From: Pantoea cypripedii
GTDB taxonomy: Bacteria; Pseudomonadota; Gammaproteobacteria; Enterobacterales; Enterobacteriaceae
Length of the DNA stretch: 64,000 nucleotides
Direction of reading: 5' to 3'
Assembly (NCBI RefSeq): GCF_011395035.1
Contig: NZ_CP024768.1
Coordinates: 3,633,865 to 3,697,864, forward strand
The translations under genes were made by a program, and so were the position numbers. This document shows, in pieces, positions 8,801-16,289 of this stretch. The notes beneath the pieces were generated by a model that saw only the letters and a list, made by a program, of their open reading frames with translations, was not told the origin of the DNA and did not search any database. The first letter of the stretch is position 1. Each line of letters opens with the position of its first letter.

Positions 8801-9404
8801 TATGGATGATTATTTATTACTGATGAAGGTACTGGACCGGTATTATTCACAGGAGAGTTCCGCCGTCCATCAACGAGATAGTTTATCTGCGACTCTGCTG
8901 CTCAACCTGCGTGCGCGCATAATGGACACGAATGGCTGGGGCAGCCTGGAAGAGGCGAAACAGGTTTATCTGACATTTTCACATTTAACCCCCAGCCAGC
9001 AACTGGCGGTTGCCGCGCTGAGCCTGGCGGAATTATTTACCCGTTTGTCTTCCGTTAATCTGAGCGGTAGTGAAGATAACTCTCCGCCAGCCATTCGTAA
9101 ATTAGCCAGGTGCTTTGTGCTTGATGTTGAACGGCTTTGGCCGCAACTGGCGGCATCATTTGGCGATGCTTATCACACATACAGCACCGCTCACTACGAC
9201 GAGCAAAAAAATAAACTGGTTTATGAAAAGTTTCAACAGACAGTCCCCACGCTGACCCACTGGCAGGATACGTTATATCCACCAGTCGGAGTGCACGCTG
9301 GTAATGCCGGTTGCACGGCGATCTTAACCGATGAAATAAAGATAAGAGTAGCAAGTTGTGGTGCTATCGATAATACCCTGTGGGAGATGATGCGATTGTT
9401 TTAA
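5892..9404 (+). CDS. Effector-like fusion: pseudokinase + pentapeptide-like segment + SopA/NleL-type HECT-like E3 ligase
   Basis: 1170 residues. Residues 1-65 are Ser/Ala/Asn/Pro-rich and unstructured, as in type III-secreted effectors. Residues about 90-350 look like a protein-kinase fold: a Gly-containing loop near 97-100, HGYLSPTAIFLSD at 236 in the catalytic-loop position, YMSPE (E294) as the APE motif, and DSYSFGVIFIELF at 306. The catalytic-loop Asp is Tyr238, and no DFG or beta-3 Lys is visible, so it is probably a pseudokinase. Residues about 487-665 hold degenerate pentapeptide-like units (FSDCYLDNLI, IDFSQSEFKNVVISG, LFVQNTTLNDAIFGDV). The C-terminal 500 residues resemble SopA/NleL ubiquitin ligases: HPGA, an LSSVNLSGSEDNSP helix-loop, and CTAILTD with Cys1141 at 29 residues from the end, the spacing I recall for NleL Cys753. 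NleL is 782 residues, so the N-terminal addition is large. No secretion genes or chaperone are nearby. The ribosome site is weak (AGAGAA). Confidence 0.72.
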   Translation: MHISSSSAPQAANGVNINADPIEPAIRVNNIGNATASPQSNFHATTAVAAPASPQPAQPAIDWSRQTAFACLLGQQTGFALDAKDLMIEENLTRSAKIGHGKLQCYDVKIIATGQLFEISTYPASAIIASGHEDRLPAIARCVNNERSRVGMVTLPSESGDGEENYVTVSFNRQGLISCQEFISQLNHQQKQCISVEDIVSNYMSRLNTARAMLEKYEDFHNKIAAFGNQAGIKAHGYLSPTAIFLSDKPGSENGHPEVEFEPSTFFYRFLQQAEIKSMTKSSGINCTQYMSPEIRLGRIYTSNTDSYSFGVIFIELFHTELNIEQHEGTAIFRLMDGLLDGNPKYRLGVEEILNLLQPRYTLAHLEEQYIKISAIGHNDKKIPPEKLAAMVQSQINYISALYRHLAASGDEAHRFLVDALISFMLTKNVSLSDMQRYFNHSQEISNLKFTGEDSTLLNRVQEMLQNKFFDACALLFLPPVVETNHLEKCTFSDCYLDNLIGTTEIVSTLKGSHIKHSPDSAHNKPTRVWLKDFNMAGLTLTGTEKTPVHWLAQSLGQTTATGNHWENVALYLSQCGKEPIIGIDFSQSEFKNVVISGLPANSRHEQHHSYPRRDILQSDFSGVAAEKLTWTGLAFRQGCNFSGIKIKELFVQNTTLNDAIFGDVQKVQITLAAEMFNDAQIRSRLEPGTGEGGNADFLVFLASIADKRVKQDFAEQMSRHILAGGGEQLSQSALYVLLNHIAQQGYEISADIERCCAWAMSKLYSALRTKPLDQQISQDEQNLILTRYLPLLKDQNLLSYQVWINQKYNALLPAVKAAYLAIPEVKAAREALLCGLLGAESDDGSRAPIYFMPHPGAPGQGFYLSNEQLDAILQKRSDILVIPEPFDIASQGADFTVNFIGQNARRMNEAFFLNPWLLSGQQSVVPPEFKLFHATTPLSPREAARLAQIDAHFQCCAEQRARWALKLDGMDDYLLLMKVLDRYYSQESSAVHQRDSLSATLLLNLRARIMDTNGWGSLEEAKQVYLTFSHLTPSQQLAVAALSLAELFTRLSSVNLSGSEDNSPPAIRKLARCFVLDVERLWPQLAASFGDAYHTYSTAHYDEQKNKLVYEKFQQTVPTLTHWQDTLYPPVGVHAGNAGCTAILTDEIKIRVASCGAIDNTLWEMMRLF

Positions 9405-9422
9405 TACGCGTTTCTATACATT

Positions 9423-9447
9423 GTGGCGCGATAAATCGCGCCGCTAC
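9423..9447 (-). repeat. GTAG-headed REP palindrome
   Basis: Core GCGCGATAAATCGCGCC followed by GCTAC, so the GTAG head is on the minus strand. It sits 19 bases after the stop of the effector-like gene and could also act as a 3'-end hairpin. Confidence 0.75.
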
Positions 9448-9650
9448 AACTCAGTGCAGAGATGCCGCAGCGTTTATTTCTTTGGCTAAATAAATTGGGC
9501 CATATCCAATCCTGAAACTTCAGTGACCTGTCGAAGCCGGATGCAAAAACGCCGATCTGACTTCACCATCAAACCTGGATTAGCCATGTATCACGTATAG
9601 CGAAGCCAGGCTAAGATAGCGGCGACGTTTGTATCTTTCCTGGTAAGCGG

Positions 9651-9872
9651 GTGATGACGATGAGAAGCCGTGCTGACGATAATCTTAAGAGCCATATCGA
9701 AATGGTCATCCTGGCTGCACTGGAAATCGCCCCGTCGAAACGCAAACGTCGCGTCTACAATCTGACCAGTGAAGGTCAGCAGGAATTAATCAAAAAACGT
9801 GAAGCCTGGGATAGCTACTCCATCGCGGTCTCCTCTTTATTACAGAGGGGGGTAAATAGACCCGCTGACTGA
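9651..9872 (+). pseudogene. PadR-family regulator remnant with internal deletion
   Basis: 73 codons. DNLKSHIEMVILAALE resembles the first helix of PadR proteins. The text then jumps directly to KRKRRVYNLTSEGQQELIKK and EAWDSYSIAVSSLL, which is the end of the winged helix (R-R-x-Y-x-L-T-x-x-G) and the start of the C-terminal dimerisation helix. The 55-60 residues that would hold the recognition helix are absent, although the frame stays open. It is therefore probably non-functional. It lies in a 538-base gap between the effector-like gene and the transporter. The rest of that gap holds a REP copy and nothing else I can support. Confidence 0.6.
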
Positions 9873-9942
9873 ACTCCCAGAACCCGCCCGGCGCTATTTA
9901 CAGAGCAGCGAAGCGCTTCGCTGCCTAATGGGGAGCAGGCCA

Positions 9943-11286
9943 TCAGGGGCTGTTTTCATGCAATTTCTCGTTGAGAGGAGGAAAGGGTTTCGCTTCCAGC
10001 CGTACCTGTCTGCGGCCCAGCCACTGGCTGTTGACCAGCCAGATTAATGACAACGGCAGCGCCAGCCAGATCAGCATGCCGCCACTCAGCCCGGCTGCAC
10101 CCATCGCCGCCCAGCTCCAGGCACCGACCTGGTCACCCGCACGATAGACGGCGGTATCGATGACGTTCTTGGCTTTGTATTTATCCTCCCGCTTCAGCAC
10201 CGTGAACAGCACCTCACGCGCGGGCCGGGCAAAGGCGAAATTGGCCCCGCGTCTTAATACCGAGAAGGCCACAATCGACGCGGCCACCGGCCACAGAGCC
10301 ATGCTGGCAAAACCCAGCAAAGTGATCAGCGGCAGCAACCCTAACACCAGCGTCGTGCCATAGCGGGACATCAGGCGGCTGGTGACGAATAGCTGGGTGA
10401 CCAGGGTCAGTACATTGACCACCAAATCGAGGGTGGCAAAGAAAGCCGTGCGATCGCTGTCATGCTGGAACAGATGGTGGACCAGCTCAGCCTGGCGGAA
10501 ATAGATCAGGGTTGAGGTGACTGAATACAGCAACATATACAGGCAGATATTCAGCAAATAGGGGGACTGGAAAATGCGCGCAATGCCAGAAAAGACGCCA
10601 CCGCCGAGGGGCTGCGTCTGCTGCGCGGCCGCTTCTCCTTCCGCCAGATGGGTAAAGGTACTCAGGCGCTTCACGCAGGCGACCGCGCACTCCAGCAGCA
10701 GCGCGGCCAGTACGAATAACCCGACGGTATTGAGACGGTGCACCAGCAGTGCAGTTATCGCCGATCCGAGGATAGCGCCCAGCGTGGCCCCGGCGGCCAT
10801 CATGGCAAATAGGCGGCTGGCGCGTTCGCGCGAGAAGATATCGGCCACCAGCGACCAGAACACTGAGACAACGTAGAGGTTGAACACCGAGAGCCAGACA
10901 AAAAATACCCGCCCTAACCAGACCTGCATCGACGATGGCAGGGCAAACTTCAGCACGGCAAAGATGATGAGCTGGCTGATAAAAAACCGATACACCAGCG
11001 GGATAAAGCGCTTGCGTGGCAACGCACGCGACAGCGCCGCAAAGGGCAGATTGAGGGCCAGGATGGCAATAAGTGTGGCACTAAACAGCCACTGCAAATT
11101 ATGCAGCCCCCCATCGATACCGAAGGTATCGCGAATTGGTCGCAGGACGTAATAGGCTGAAAGAACACAAAAAATGTAGATCATGCACCAGATTAACGCC
11201 TGCACCTCTTCCGGCCTGACAGGTGTCAGACGGAGCCAGAAAGGCACCGCTGGCTGATGCTGATGGTCCGTCTGTTGACTGCCCAT
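9943..11286 (-). CDS. Nucleotide-exchanger-like (NTT/Npt or MFS type) membrane transporter
   Basis: A 447-residue polytopic inner-membrane protein with about twelve hydrophobic segments. The motif YYVLRPIRDTFGI after the first helix is typical of bacterial proteins related to the ATP/ADP antiporter (Npt1/Npt2) branch of the MFS-like superfamily. In free-living bacteria the substrate of these proteins is unknown. It stands alone on the minus strand. Its stop at 9943 faces the PadR remnant, and its start at 11286 diverges from the polygalacturonase gene across 250 bases. Confidence 0.7.
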   Translation of the reverse strand: MGSQQTDHQHQPAVPFWLRLTPVRPEEVQALIWCMIYIFCVLSAYYVLRPIRDTFGIDGGLHNLQWLFSATLIAILALNLPFAALSRALPRKRFIPLVYRFFISQLIIFAVLKFALPSSMQVWLGRVFFVWLSVFNLYVVSVFWSLVADIFSRERASRLFAMMAAGATLGAILGSAITALLVHRLNTVGLFVLAALLLECAVACVKRLSTFTHLAEGEAAAQQTQPLGGGVFSGIARIFQSPYLLNICLYMLLYSVTSTLIYFRQAELVHHLFQHDSDRTAFFATLDLVVNVLTLVTQLFVTSRLMSRYGTTLVLGLLPLITLLGFASMALWPVAASIVAFSVLRRGANFAFARPAREVLFTVLKREDKYKAKNVIDTAVYRAGDQVGAWSWAAMGAAGLSGGMLIWLALPLSLIWLVNSQWLGRRQVRLEAKPFPPLNEKLHENSP

Positions 11287-11384
11287 AAATGCTCCCGACG
11301 TTTTAATCGTTCCGTGGCGGCAAATGCGAATGCTGGCAACTTACATAGATAACCTGGGTAAGTGAGATTGCACTGTCAAGATAA

Positions 11385-11400
11385 TGTGATCGACTTCACA
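11385..11400. promoter_or_regulatory. Predicted CRP (cAMP receptor protein) site
   Basis: TGTGATCGACTTCACA is a symmetric TGTGA-N6-TCACA match. It lies 137 bases upstream of the polygalacturonase start and 99 bases upstream of the divergent transporter. CRP control of pectinase genes is well known in soft-rot relatives, so the pectinase is the more likely target. Confidence 0.65.
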
Positions 11401-11536
11401 TTCGAAGGTAGACAAAGGAAGGCGGGATAAAAAGATGATCTGAACATTTATTTGCGAAGAATAACTTTTTGAAAATATTCAACGTTCTATGTTATTTCCT
11501 TCCTGATATTTCCCTGACTCACTCAACAGCGTAGCC

Positions 11537-12847
11537 ATGAAAATAAAATTATCCGTTATGCCAGTATGTTTAAGCACCCTTCTGTTCTCATTTGGTACTG
11601 AGGCTTCGGTGCGACTCTGCCAGCCTCAGCATGCTGACAACGCCACCCAGGCCATTCAGCAGGCAATTGATCATTGTTCGCAGGCGGGTGGCGGCAAAGT
11701 GGTGCTTTCAGCCGGGGTATGGCACAGCGGTCCGTTATTATTGAAGGATAATGTGGAGCTATCTCTGGCAGCAGGCAGCCGGTTAGCTGCCAGTTATCAG
11801 GGCAATTTGTTCAGACCGGGTTTTATTTCGCAACCCGCACGCTATGGTGAAGCCTTTATTCTGGCGAAGGATGCCCACAACGTGGCCATTAGCGGGCCTG
11901 GCGTGGTTGACGGCCAGGGAGAGCAACAATGGTCACTGGCTACCACCGCGCGCAACCATCTAAAACAAGGGGATACGGCGTGGTTTACCCGGCATTATCC
12001 GGGCATCCCCCCAGCCAATGGTATGCCCCGCCCGTGGCTGATTGAATTCTCCCATGTGACACAGGGCCGCATCGCCAACCTTGGCATTGAAAATTCACCG
12101 ATGTGGAATCTGGTGATACGTGACAGTAAAAATATTGATGTCGCCAATAGCACCATCACCAATCCGCCCGACTCCCCCAATACTGACGGCGTCGATGTTA
12201 TTTCCTCGCACGCGGTCAGGCTGCGTCAGCTGAATATCTCCACCGGTGACGACGATATATCGATTAAATCCGGGCTGGCAAAACGCACCGATAATGCAGC
12301 CAGCAGCGATATCACCATTGACCATATTCAGTCTGAAGATGGACACGGCATCTCAATTGGCAGTGAAACTATCAACGGTATTGGTAAGGTCACCCTGCAT
12401 GATCTGAATTTCAACGGCACCGAAAATGGCGTGAGAATTAAATCCGGACGCGATCGCGGCGCGAATATCGGCCCGATTACGATGCGCGATGTCACCATGC
12501 AAAATGTCAAAACACCGCTGGTGATTACCGACAGTTATGGTGGCAACGGCGGTTACCCGGCTGACAGCACCAGCCCGATTGCCGCACAACCGCTGACCGC
12601 AACCACGCCCAGAATTCACGATGTGACGATTGACAATCTGCAAGCCAGCGGCGCACACAATGCCGGGATAATCAGTGGATTACCGGAAGCGCCGCTGAAA
12701 AATATCCACCTGGCCTCAATCCATATCGCTGCGGTGACTGGTCTGCAAAGCCGTTACCTGTCAGGCACGCAAAAGCAGGTGGACATTCATACCACGCGCG
12801 GTCAATCTCAGTTATCCGGACCGGATACTCAGTGGGTAACCCGGTGA
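11537..12847 (+). CDS. Secreted polygalacturonase, glycoside hydrolase family 28
   Basis: 436 residues with a Sec signal (hydrophobic core near 7-18, cleavage near TEAS). The GH28 right-handed beta-helix has all four signature elements: NTDG (Asp217), the catalytic DDD at 238-240, GHG at 269-271 and RIK at 300-302. It hydrolyses alpha-1,4-galacturonosyl links of de-esterified pectin in the periplasm or outside the cell. The length fits both endo- and short exo-acting enzymes, so the mode cannot be fixed. A CRP-like site lies upstream. No pectate lyase, out secretion or uronate catabolism genes adjoin it. Confidence 0.92.
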   Translation: MKIKLSVMPVCLSTLLFSFGTEASVRLCQPQHADNATQAIQQAIDHCSQAGGGKVVLSAGVWHSGPLLLKDNVELSLAAGSRLAASYQGNLFRPGFISQPARYGEAFILAKDAHNVAISGPGVVDGQGEQQWSLATTARNHLKQGDTAWFTRHYPGIPPANGMPRPWLIEFSHVTQGRIANLGIENSPMWNLVIRDSKNIDVANSTITNPPDSPNTDGVDVISSHAVRLRQLNISTGDDDISIKSGLAKRTDNAASSDITIDHIQSEDGHGISIGSETINGIGKVTLHDLNFNGTENGVRIKSGRDRGANIGPITMRDVTMQNVKTPLVITDSYGGNGGYPADSTSPIAAQPLTATTPRIHDVTIDNLQASGAHNAGIISGLPEAPLKNIHLASIHIAAVTGLQSRYLSGTQKQVDIHTTRGQSQLSGPDTQWVTR

Positions 12848-12871
12848 ATATTATCGTAAAGGGAGCAGGAT

Positions 12872-13747
12872 ATGACTTTTCAACCCCGTTGGCAGGCACC
12901 CGCCATCAATCGTAAAAAAATCGGTGACATGACCGTCACAATGCTGAGCGATGGCTTTCTGGATGTTTCGTTTGAGCTGCTGTCAGGCATCGACGGTTCG
13001 CGCGCCGAAGCCTTGTTGCAGCGCCGCGGCGCACCGGTGGCACCGCGCATAAACATCAACGTCTACGTGATTCAGACGCCGCATCGCACCATTCTGATCG
13101 ACAGCGGTGCCGGGGGAATTAAGGGCTGGGGTGGACGGTTACCGGTGGCACTGGCGGCAGCAGGCATTGACCCGTTGCAAATCGACACCATTTTGCTGAC
13201 CCACTGCCACCCCGATCATATCGGCGGGCTGGCCGGTCCGTTGCAGACGCCATTGTTCCGCAACGTGCAGCAGCTTTTTATTCATGAGAAGGAACTGGCA
13301 TTCTGGCGCGATGAAACTATTGCGACCAGCGCACCCGATAGCTTCCGTCCCTACTTTGAGCTGGCTAAAAACGCCTTTAACGCCTACGGCCAGCAGCTGG
13401 TGCCGTTCCGGGAAGAAGCCATTCTGCCGGGTATCCAGGCGGTGCCGTTATTCGGTCATACCCCCGGTCATACCGGCTATCTGCTGGGAGACGAACATGA
13501 CTCGCTGCTGATCTGGGGTGACATCGTGCATTTCCCACATATCCAGGTCACACAGCCGGAAGTGACCATCGCCTTCGACAGCGACCCGGTGGCAGCGGCG
13601 CAAATCCGCGCCAGACTGCTGGATCGTGTAGCCAGCGATAATCTCGCCGTCAGCGGCATGCACTTCAACCTGCCCACCACCGGTAAGGTGATCCGGGAAG
13701 GGAATGGTTTTGCGCTGAATTACGATTTGTGGTCACCGGTGCTGTGA
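12872..13747 (+). CDS. Metallo-beta-lactamase-fold hydrolase
   Basis: 291 residues with the zinc-binding motif THCHPDHIGG (HxHxDH) near residue 110 and a later FGHTPGHTGY histidine. A further Asp and His (LIWGDIVHFP, SGMHF) complete a di-metal site. There is no signal peptide, so it is probably cytoplasmic. The family covers lactonases, glyoxalases and others. The N-terminal extension before the fold resembles AHL-lactonase-like and MBL proteins of unknown substrate. It begins 25 bases after the polygalacturonase stop with a GGGAGCAGGAT ribosome site and may be co-transcribed. Confidence 0.85.
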   Translation: MTFQPRWQAPAINRKKIGDMTVTMLSDGFLDVSFELLSGIDGSRAEALLQRRGAPVAPRININVYVIQTPHRTILIDSGAGGIKGWGGRLPVALAAAGIDPLQIDTILLTHCHPDHIGGLAGPLQTPLFRNVQQLFIHEKELAFWRDETIATSAPDSFRPYFELAKNAFNAYGQQLVPFREEAILPGIQAVPLFGHTPGHTGYLLGDEHDSLLIWGDIVHFPHIQVTQPEVTIAFDSDPVAAAQIRARLLDRVASDNLAVSGMHFNLPTTGKVIREGNGFALNYDLWSPVL

Positions 13748-13770
13748 AAACACTAGCCGCCCCAAACGCA

Positions 13771-13796
13771 AAAACCCAGCCATAAGGCTGGGTTTT
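13771..13796 (-). terminator. Rho-independent terminator of tRNA-Phe
   Basis: AAAACCCAGCC-ATAA-GGCTGGGTTTT forms an eleven-pair stem with T-tracts on both strands. It lies just beyond the 3' end of the minus-strand tRNA and could also stop transcription from the hydrolase gene. Confidence 0.85.
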
Positions 13797-13804
13797 CTGA
13801 ATTT

Positions 13805-13880
13805 TGGTGCCCGAACCCGGAATCGAACCAGGGACACGGGGATTTTCAATCCCCTGCTCTACCGACTGAGCTATTCGGGC
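13805..13880 (-). tRNA. tRNA-Phe (anticodon GAA)
   Basis: Read on the minus strand, the 76 bases begin GCCCGAATAGCTCAG and end with the pairing strand CGGGCACCA, so the CCA is encoded. The anticodon stem GGGGA/TCCCC encloses TTGAAAA, giving anticodon GAA. The T-loop GGTTCGATTCC is canonical. The acceptor stem pairs GCCCGAA with TTCGGGC. Confidence 0.97.
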
Positions 13881-14103
13881 AACGGGGCGCATTAAACCCT
13901 AACCAGCCCGCACCGTCAAACGCTTTTCGGTGAAATGCGACTGACTGCCGTCTTTTACAGCAATCGGGTAAAAAATCGTGCATTTCGTTCATTTACTGCC
14001 GTGCATTTACTACGCCAAACCTACCCCGTCACCGGGCTGACATAAAAGTGTCACAGCGCTCGCGTACCCTAAGATTAATCTTAATTCATGTCAGACTCCC
14101 GCT

Positions 14104-15327
14104 ATGCAGCTGCCCGATTTACGCGCAGGCCTTGCCGCACTGTCGAGCCGTTACCGTGCACGTTCGCTTTGCATTGCGGTGCCATTCGTCACCCCTGCCA
14201 GCGATAACCTCGCCGTGATGACGCTGTTCACCGAACACAAAGATCTGATTGGCCTGCCGGTAGTCGAAGAGGGTCGGCCCTTCGGCATGATCAACCGTCA
14301 CATCTTCCTGTCGCAAATGACGCGCCCTTTCTTCCGCGAGCTGTATGACCGTAAAAGCTGTATCGCCTTTATGGATAAAAATCCGCTGGTGATCGATGCT
14401 GATACCCCACTCGATCAGGTGGCACAACAGGTGGTGGCAAGTGGTGATAAGTCGGTGACCGATGGTTTTATCCTGACCGAAGCAGGCAACTATATCGGCA
14501 TTGGTCTCGGTATTGATTTGATTCGCACCGTATCGGATTTACAGGCACAGCAGCATCAGCAGATTTTGCAAAGCATCGATTACGCCCGCGTGATTCAGGA
14601 TGCCATGCTCGAACACTCCACCCAGCAAATGGCCTCGCAGCTGCATGACTGGTGTCTGCACTGGCAGCCGCGTGATGGCGTCGGTGGCGACTATTATGCT
14701 TTTCATCAGGATGAGCAGGGCTGGCTGGCATTGATTGCTGATTGCACCGGCCACGGCATTCCCGGTGCCTTTATGACGGTCATTGTGCAATCGGCGCTGG
14801 AAAATGCCCTGCAACAAAACCGTCGTTCCCCGTCGGAGCTATTGCAGGCGCTAAACCGGCATATCAAGCAGACCCTGGGTCAACTCAACGCCTCGCAGCA
14901 AACTTCCCATTCGAATGATGGTTGCGATGCCATCGCGCTGCGGCTGGATACGCAGCAGCATCAGCTCAGCTGGGCCAGTGCACGTATGCACGCCTTATTA
15001 CAACCCGCTACCGAGGCTGCCGAAACGCTGGCTGCTGACCGCACTGGCGTGGGCTATACCGATACCCCGCTGGATTACGTCTGGACAGAACATCAGCGCC
15101 CGCTGATGCAGGGCGACATGCTGCTGGTGATGACCGATGGCGTCACCGATCAGCCCGGCGGTGAACGACAGATTATGTTTGGCAAAAAACGTATTCAGGC
15201 CCTGGTGAGCCGCTATCAGGCTCTGCCGATGAGCGAATTTTCTTTGGCATTTCAGCAGGATTTTCTCCACTGGCAAGGCAACCAGCCACGACGCGATGAC
15301 GTCACCTGGTTTGGCTTCCGTTATTAA
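14104..15327 (+). CDS. SiaA-like PP2C/SpoIIE phosphatase with CBS-type sensor
   Basis: 407 residues. Residues about 30-150 look like a CBS-domain pair (GLPVVEEGRPFGMINR, VTDGFILTEAGNYIGIG). A short coiled coil and a PP2C/SpoIIE phosphatase domain follow, with GVGGDYYAF, IADCTGHGIPGAFM, VMTDGVTDQ and the terminal RRDDVTWFGFR metal-binding acidic residues. In P. aeruginosa SiaA dephosphorylates SiaC and so switches on the cyclase SiaD. Here the membrane HAMP sensor of that SiaA is replaced by a soluble CBS pair. It is the first gene of a four-gene operon. Confidence 0.82.
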   Translation: MQLPDLRAGLAALSSRYRARSLCIAVPFVTPASDNLAVMTLFTEHKDLIGLPVVEEGRPFGMINRHIFLSQMTRPFFRELYDRKSCIAFMDKNPLVIDADTPLDQVAQQVVASGDKSVTDGFILTEAGNYIGIGLGIDLIRTVSDLQAQQHQQILQSIDYARVIQDAMLEHSTQQMASQLHDWCLHWQPRDGVGGDYYAFHQDEQGWLALIADCTGHGIPGAFMTVIVQSALENALQQNRRSPSELLQALNRHIKQTLGQLNASQQTSHSNDGCDAIALRLDTQQHQLSWASARMHALLQPATEAAETLAADRTGVGYTDTPLDYVWTEHQRPLMQGDMLLVMTDGVTDQPGGERQIMFGKKRIQALVSRYQALPMSEFSLAFQQDFLHWQGNQPRRDDVTWFGFRY

Positions 15328-15343
15328 CCGAGCCGTAAACATC

Positions 15344-15895
15344 ATGAATCACGAGTCGCACGCCAGCGTCGCATCACCGGACCAGGTGGCACTGCATTAC
15401 ACCGGTTTTTTTTCGCCACAGAACATCACGGCGATGGGCGAGGTAATTAAAGTCTTTCTCGAAAACCAGCAGGCCCCAGTGAAGGTACGTCGCCGCCTGT
15501 TTTCCAGCTTTGTCGAGATTGTGCAGAACATTTTGCGTTACTCGCAGGACAGCCGCGCCCTCAGCCACGAAGAGCAGGATTTTCGCTTTGGCACCGTTTG
15601 TCTGCGCGTAGATGGAGACAACTACGTGCTGGAGAGCAGCAACCTGGTCGATCAGGCCGCCTGCGACCAGTTGCGTTACTGGCTCGACATGCTGCGTGCC
15701 ATGAGTAACGAAGAGATCAAACAGGCGTATCGGGTTGGTCTGCGCAGTGAAAGCCCTGCCACCAGCAAAGGGGCAAATATTGGTTTATTGACGCTGGCAC
15801 GCGATGTCAGCGAACCGCTGGAGTATGAATTGCGTCCGCTGGAAACCAGCGATTTCGCGACGTTTTGGCTGAAAGCCACCATTCACCAGGATTGA
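15344..15895 (+). CDS. SiaB-like protein kinase (anti-phosphatase partner)
   Basis: 183 residues. The frame is open from 15296, but the ATG at 15344 (MNHESHASV) is preferred because it avoids overlap with siaA. The sequence has an HATPase-related SiaB character: RRRLFSSFVEIVQNILRYSQD as the N-box-like helix, then GANIGLLTLARDV. In the known system SiaB phosphorylates SiaC, the opposite of SiaA. The gene lies 16 bases after siaA and eight bases before siaC, a tight operon. Cytoplasmic. Confidence 0.8.
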   Translation: MNHESHASVASPDQVALHYTGFFSPQNITAMGEVIKVFLENQQAPVKVRRRLFSSFVEIVQNILRYSQDSRALSHEEQDFRFGTVCLRVDGDNYVLESSNLVDQAACDQLRYWLDMLRAMSNEEIKQAYRVGLRSESPATSKGANIGLLTLARDVSEPLEYELRPLETSDFATFWLKATIHQD

Positions 15896-15902
15896 TTTTG
15901 TT

Positions 15903-16289
15903 ATGCAAAACCTTGTTATCGCAGCGACAGACAGCACCCCCGACGTTGACTTTAATTTTGCCGATCGCCTGTTTTCCCTGCGCGGTGAATCCTGGCCGGA
16001 GAATGCCGCCGCCTTTTATCGCCCGCTGCTGGATGCGCTGGAGGGCTGGGCCCCGGAGGATCAGCGCCTGCTTACCGTCAATATCGCCCTGCGCTACTTC
16101 AATAGCTCCAGCACCAAGATGCTGTTCAGCCTGTTCGATCTGTTCAACCAGCTGGCGCAGCATGGGCAGACGGTGGCACTGAACTGGTTCTATGATGCGG
16201 AAGATGATGTTTCTGAGGAGTTTGGTCAGGAACTGGCGCTGGACTTCACCGATCTGCAAGTGAAATTGCAGGCGGAAATGCCCTCATGA
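15903..16289 (+). CDS. SiaC-like phospho-switch protein (DUF1987)
   Basis: 128 residues of DUF1987 type. The motif NIALRYFNSSSTKMLFSLFD contains Thr71, which corresponds by position to the Thr phosphorylated in P. aeruginosa SiaC. Unphosphorylated SiaC binds SiaD and stimulates its cyclase. Its stop overlaps the siaD start (ATGA), which keeps the regulator and enzyme coupled. The DUF assignment is from pattern memory. Confidence 0.82.
   Translation: MQNLVIAATDSTPDVDFNFADRLFSLRGESWPENAAAFYRPLLDALEGWAPEDQRLLTVNIALRYFNSSSTKMLFSLFDLFNQLAQHGQTVALNWFYDAEDDVSEEFGQELALDFTDLQVKLQAEMPS

Noticed and set aside
11455..11500. KdgR operator before the polygalacturonase
   Set aside because: TTGAAAATATTCAA is palindromic but does not fit the KdgR half-site spacing.
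13665..13892. 75-codon minus-strand frame
   Set aside because: It runs through the tRNA-Phe gene; the RIAQSVEQGIENPRVPGSIP stretch is the known translation of a tRNA.
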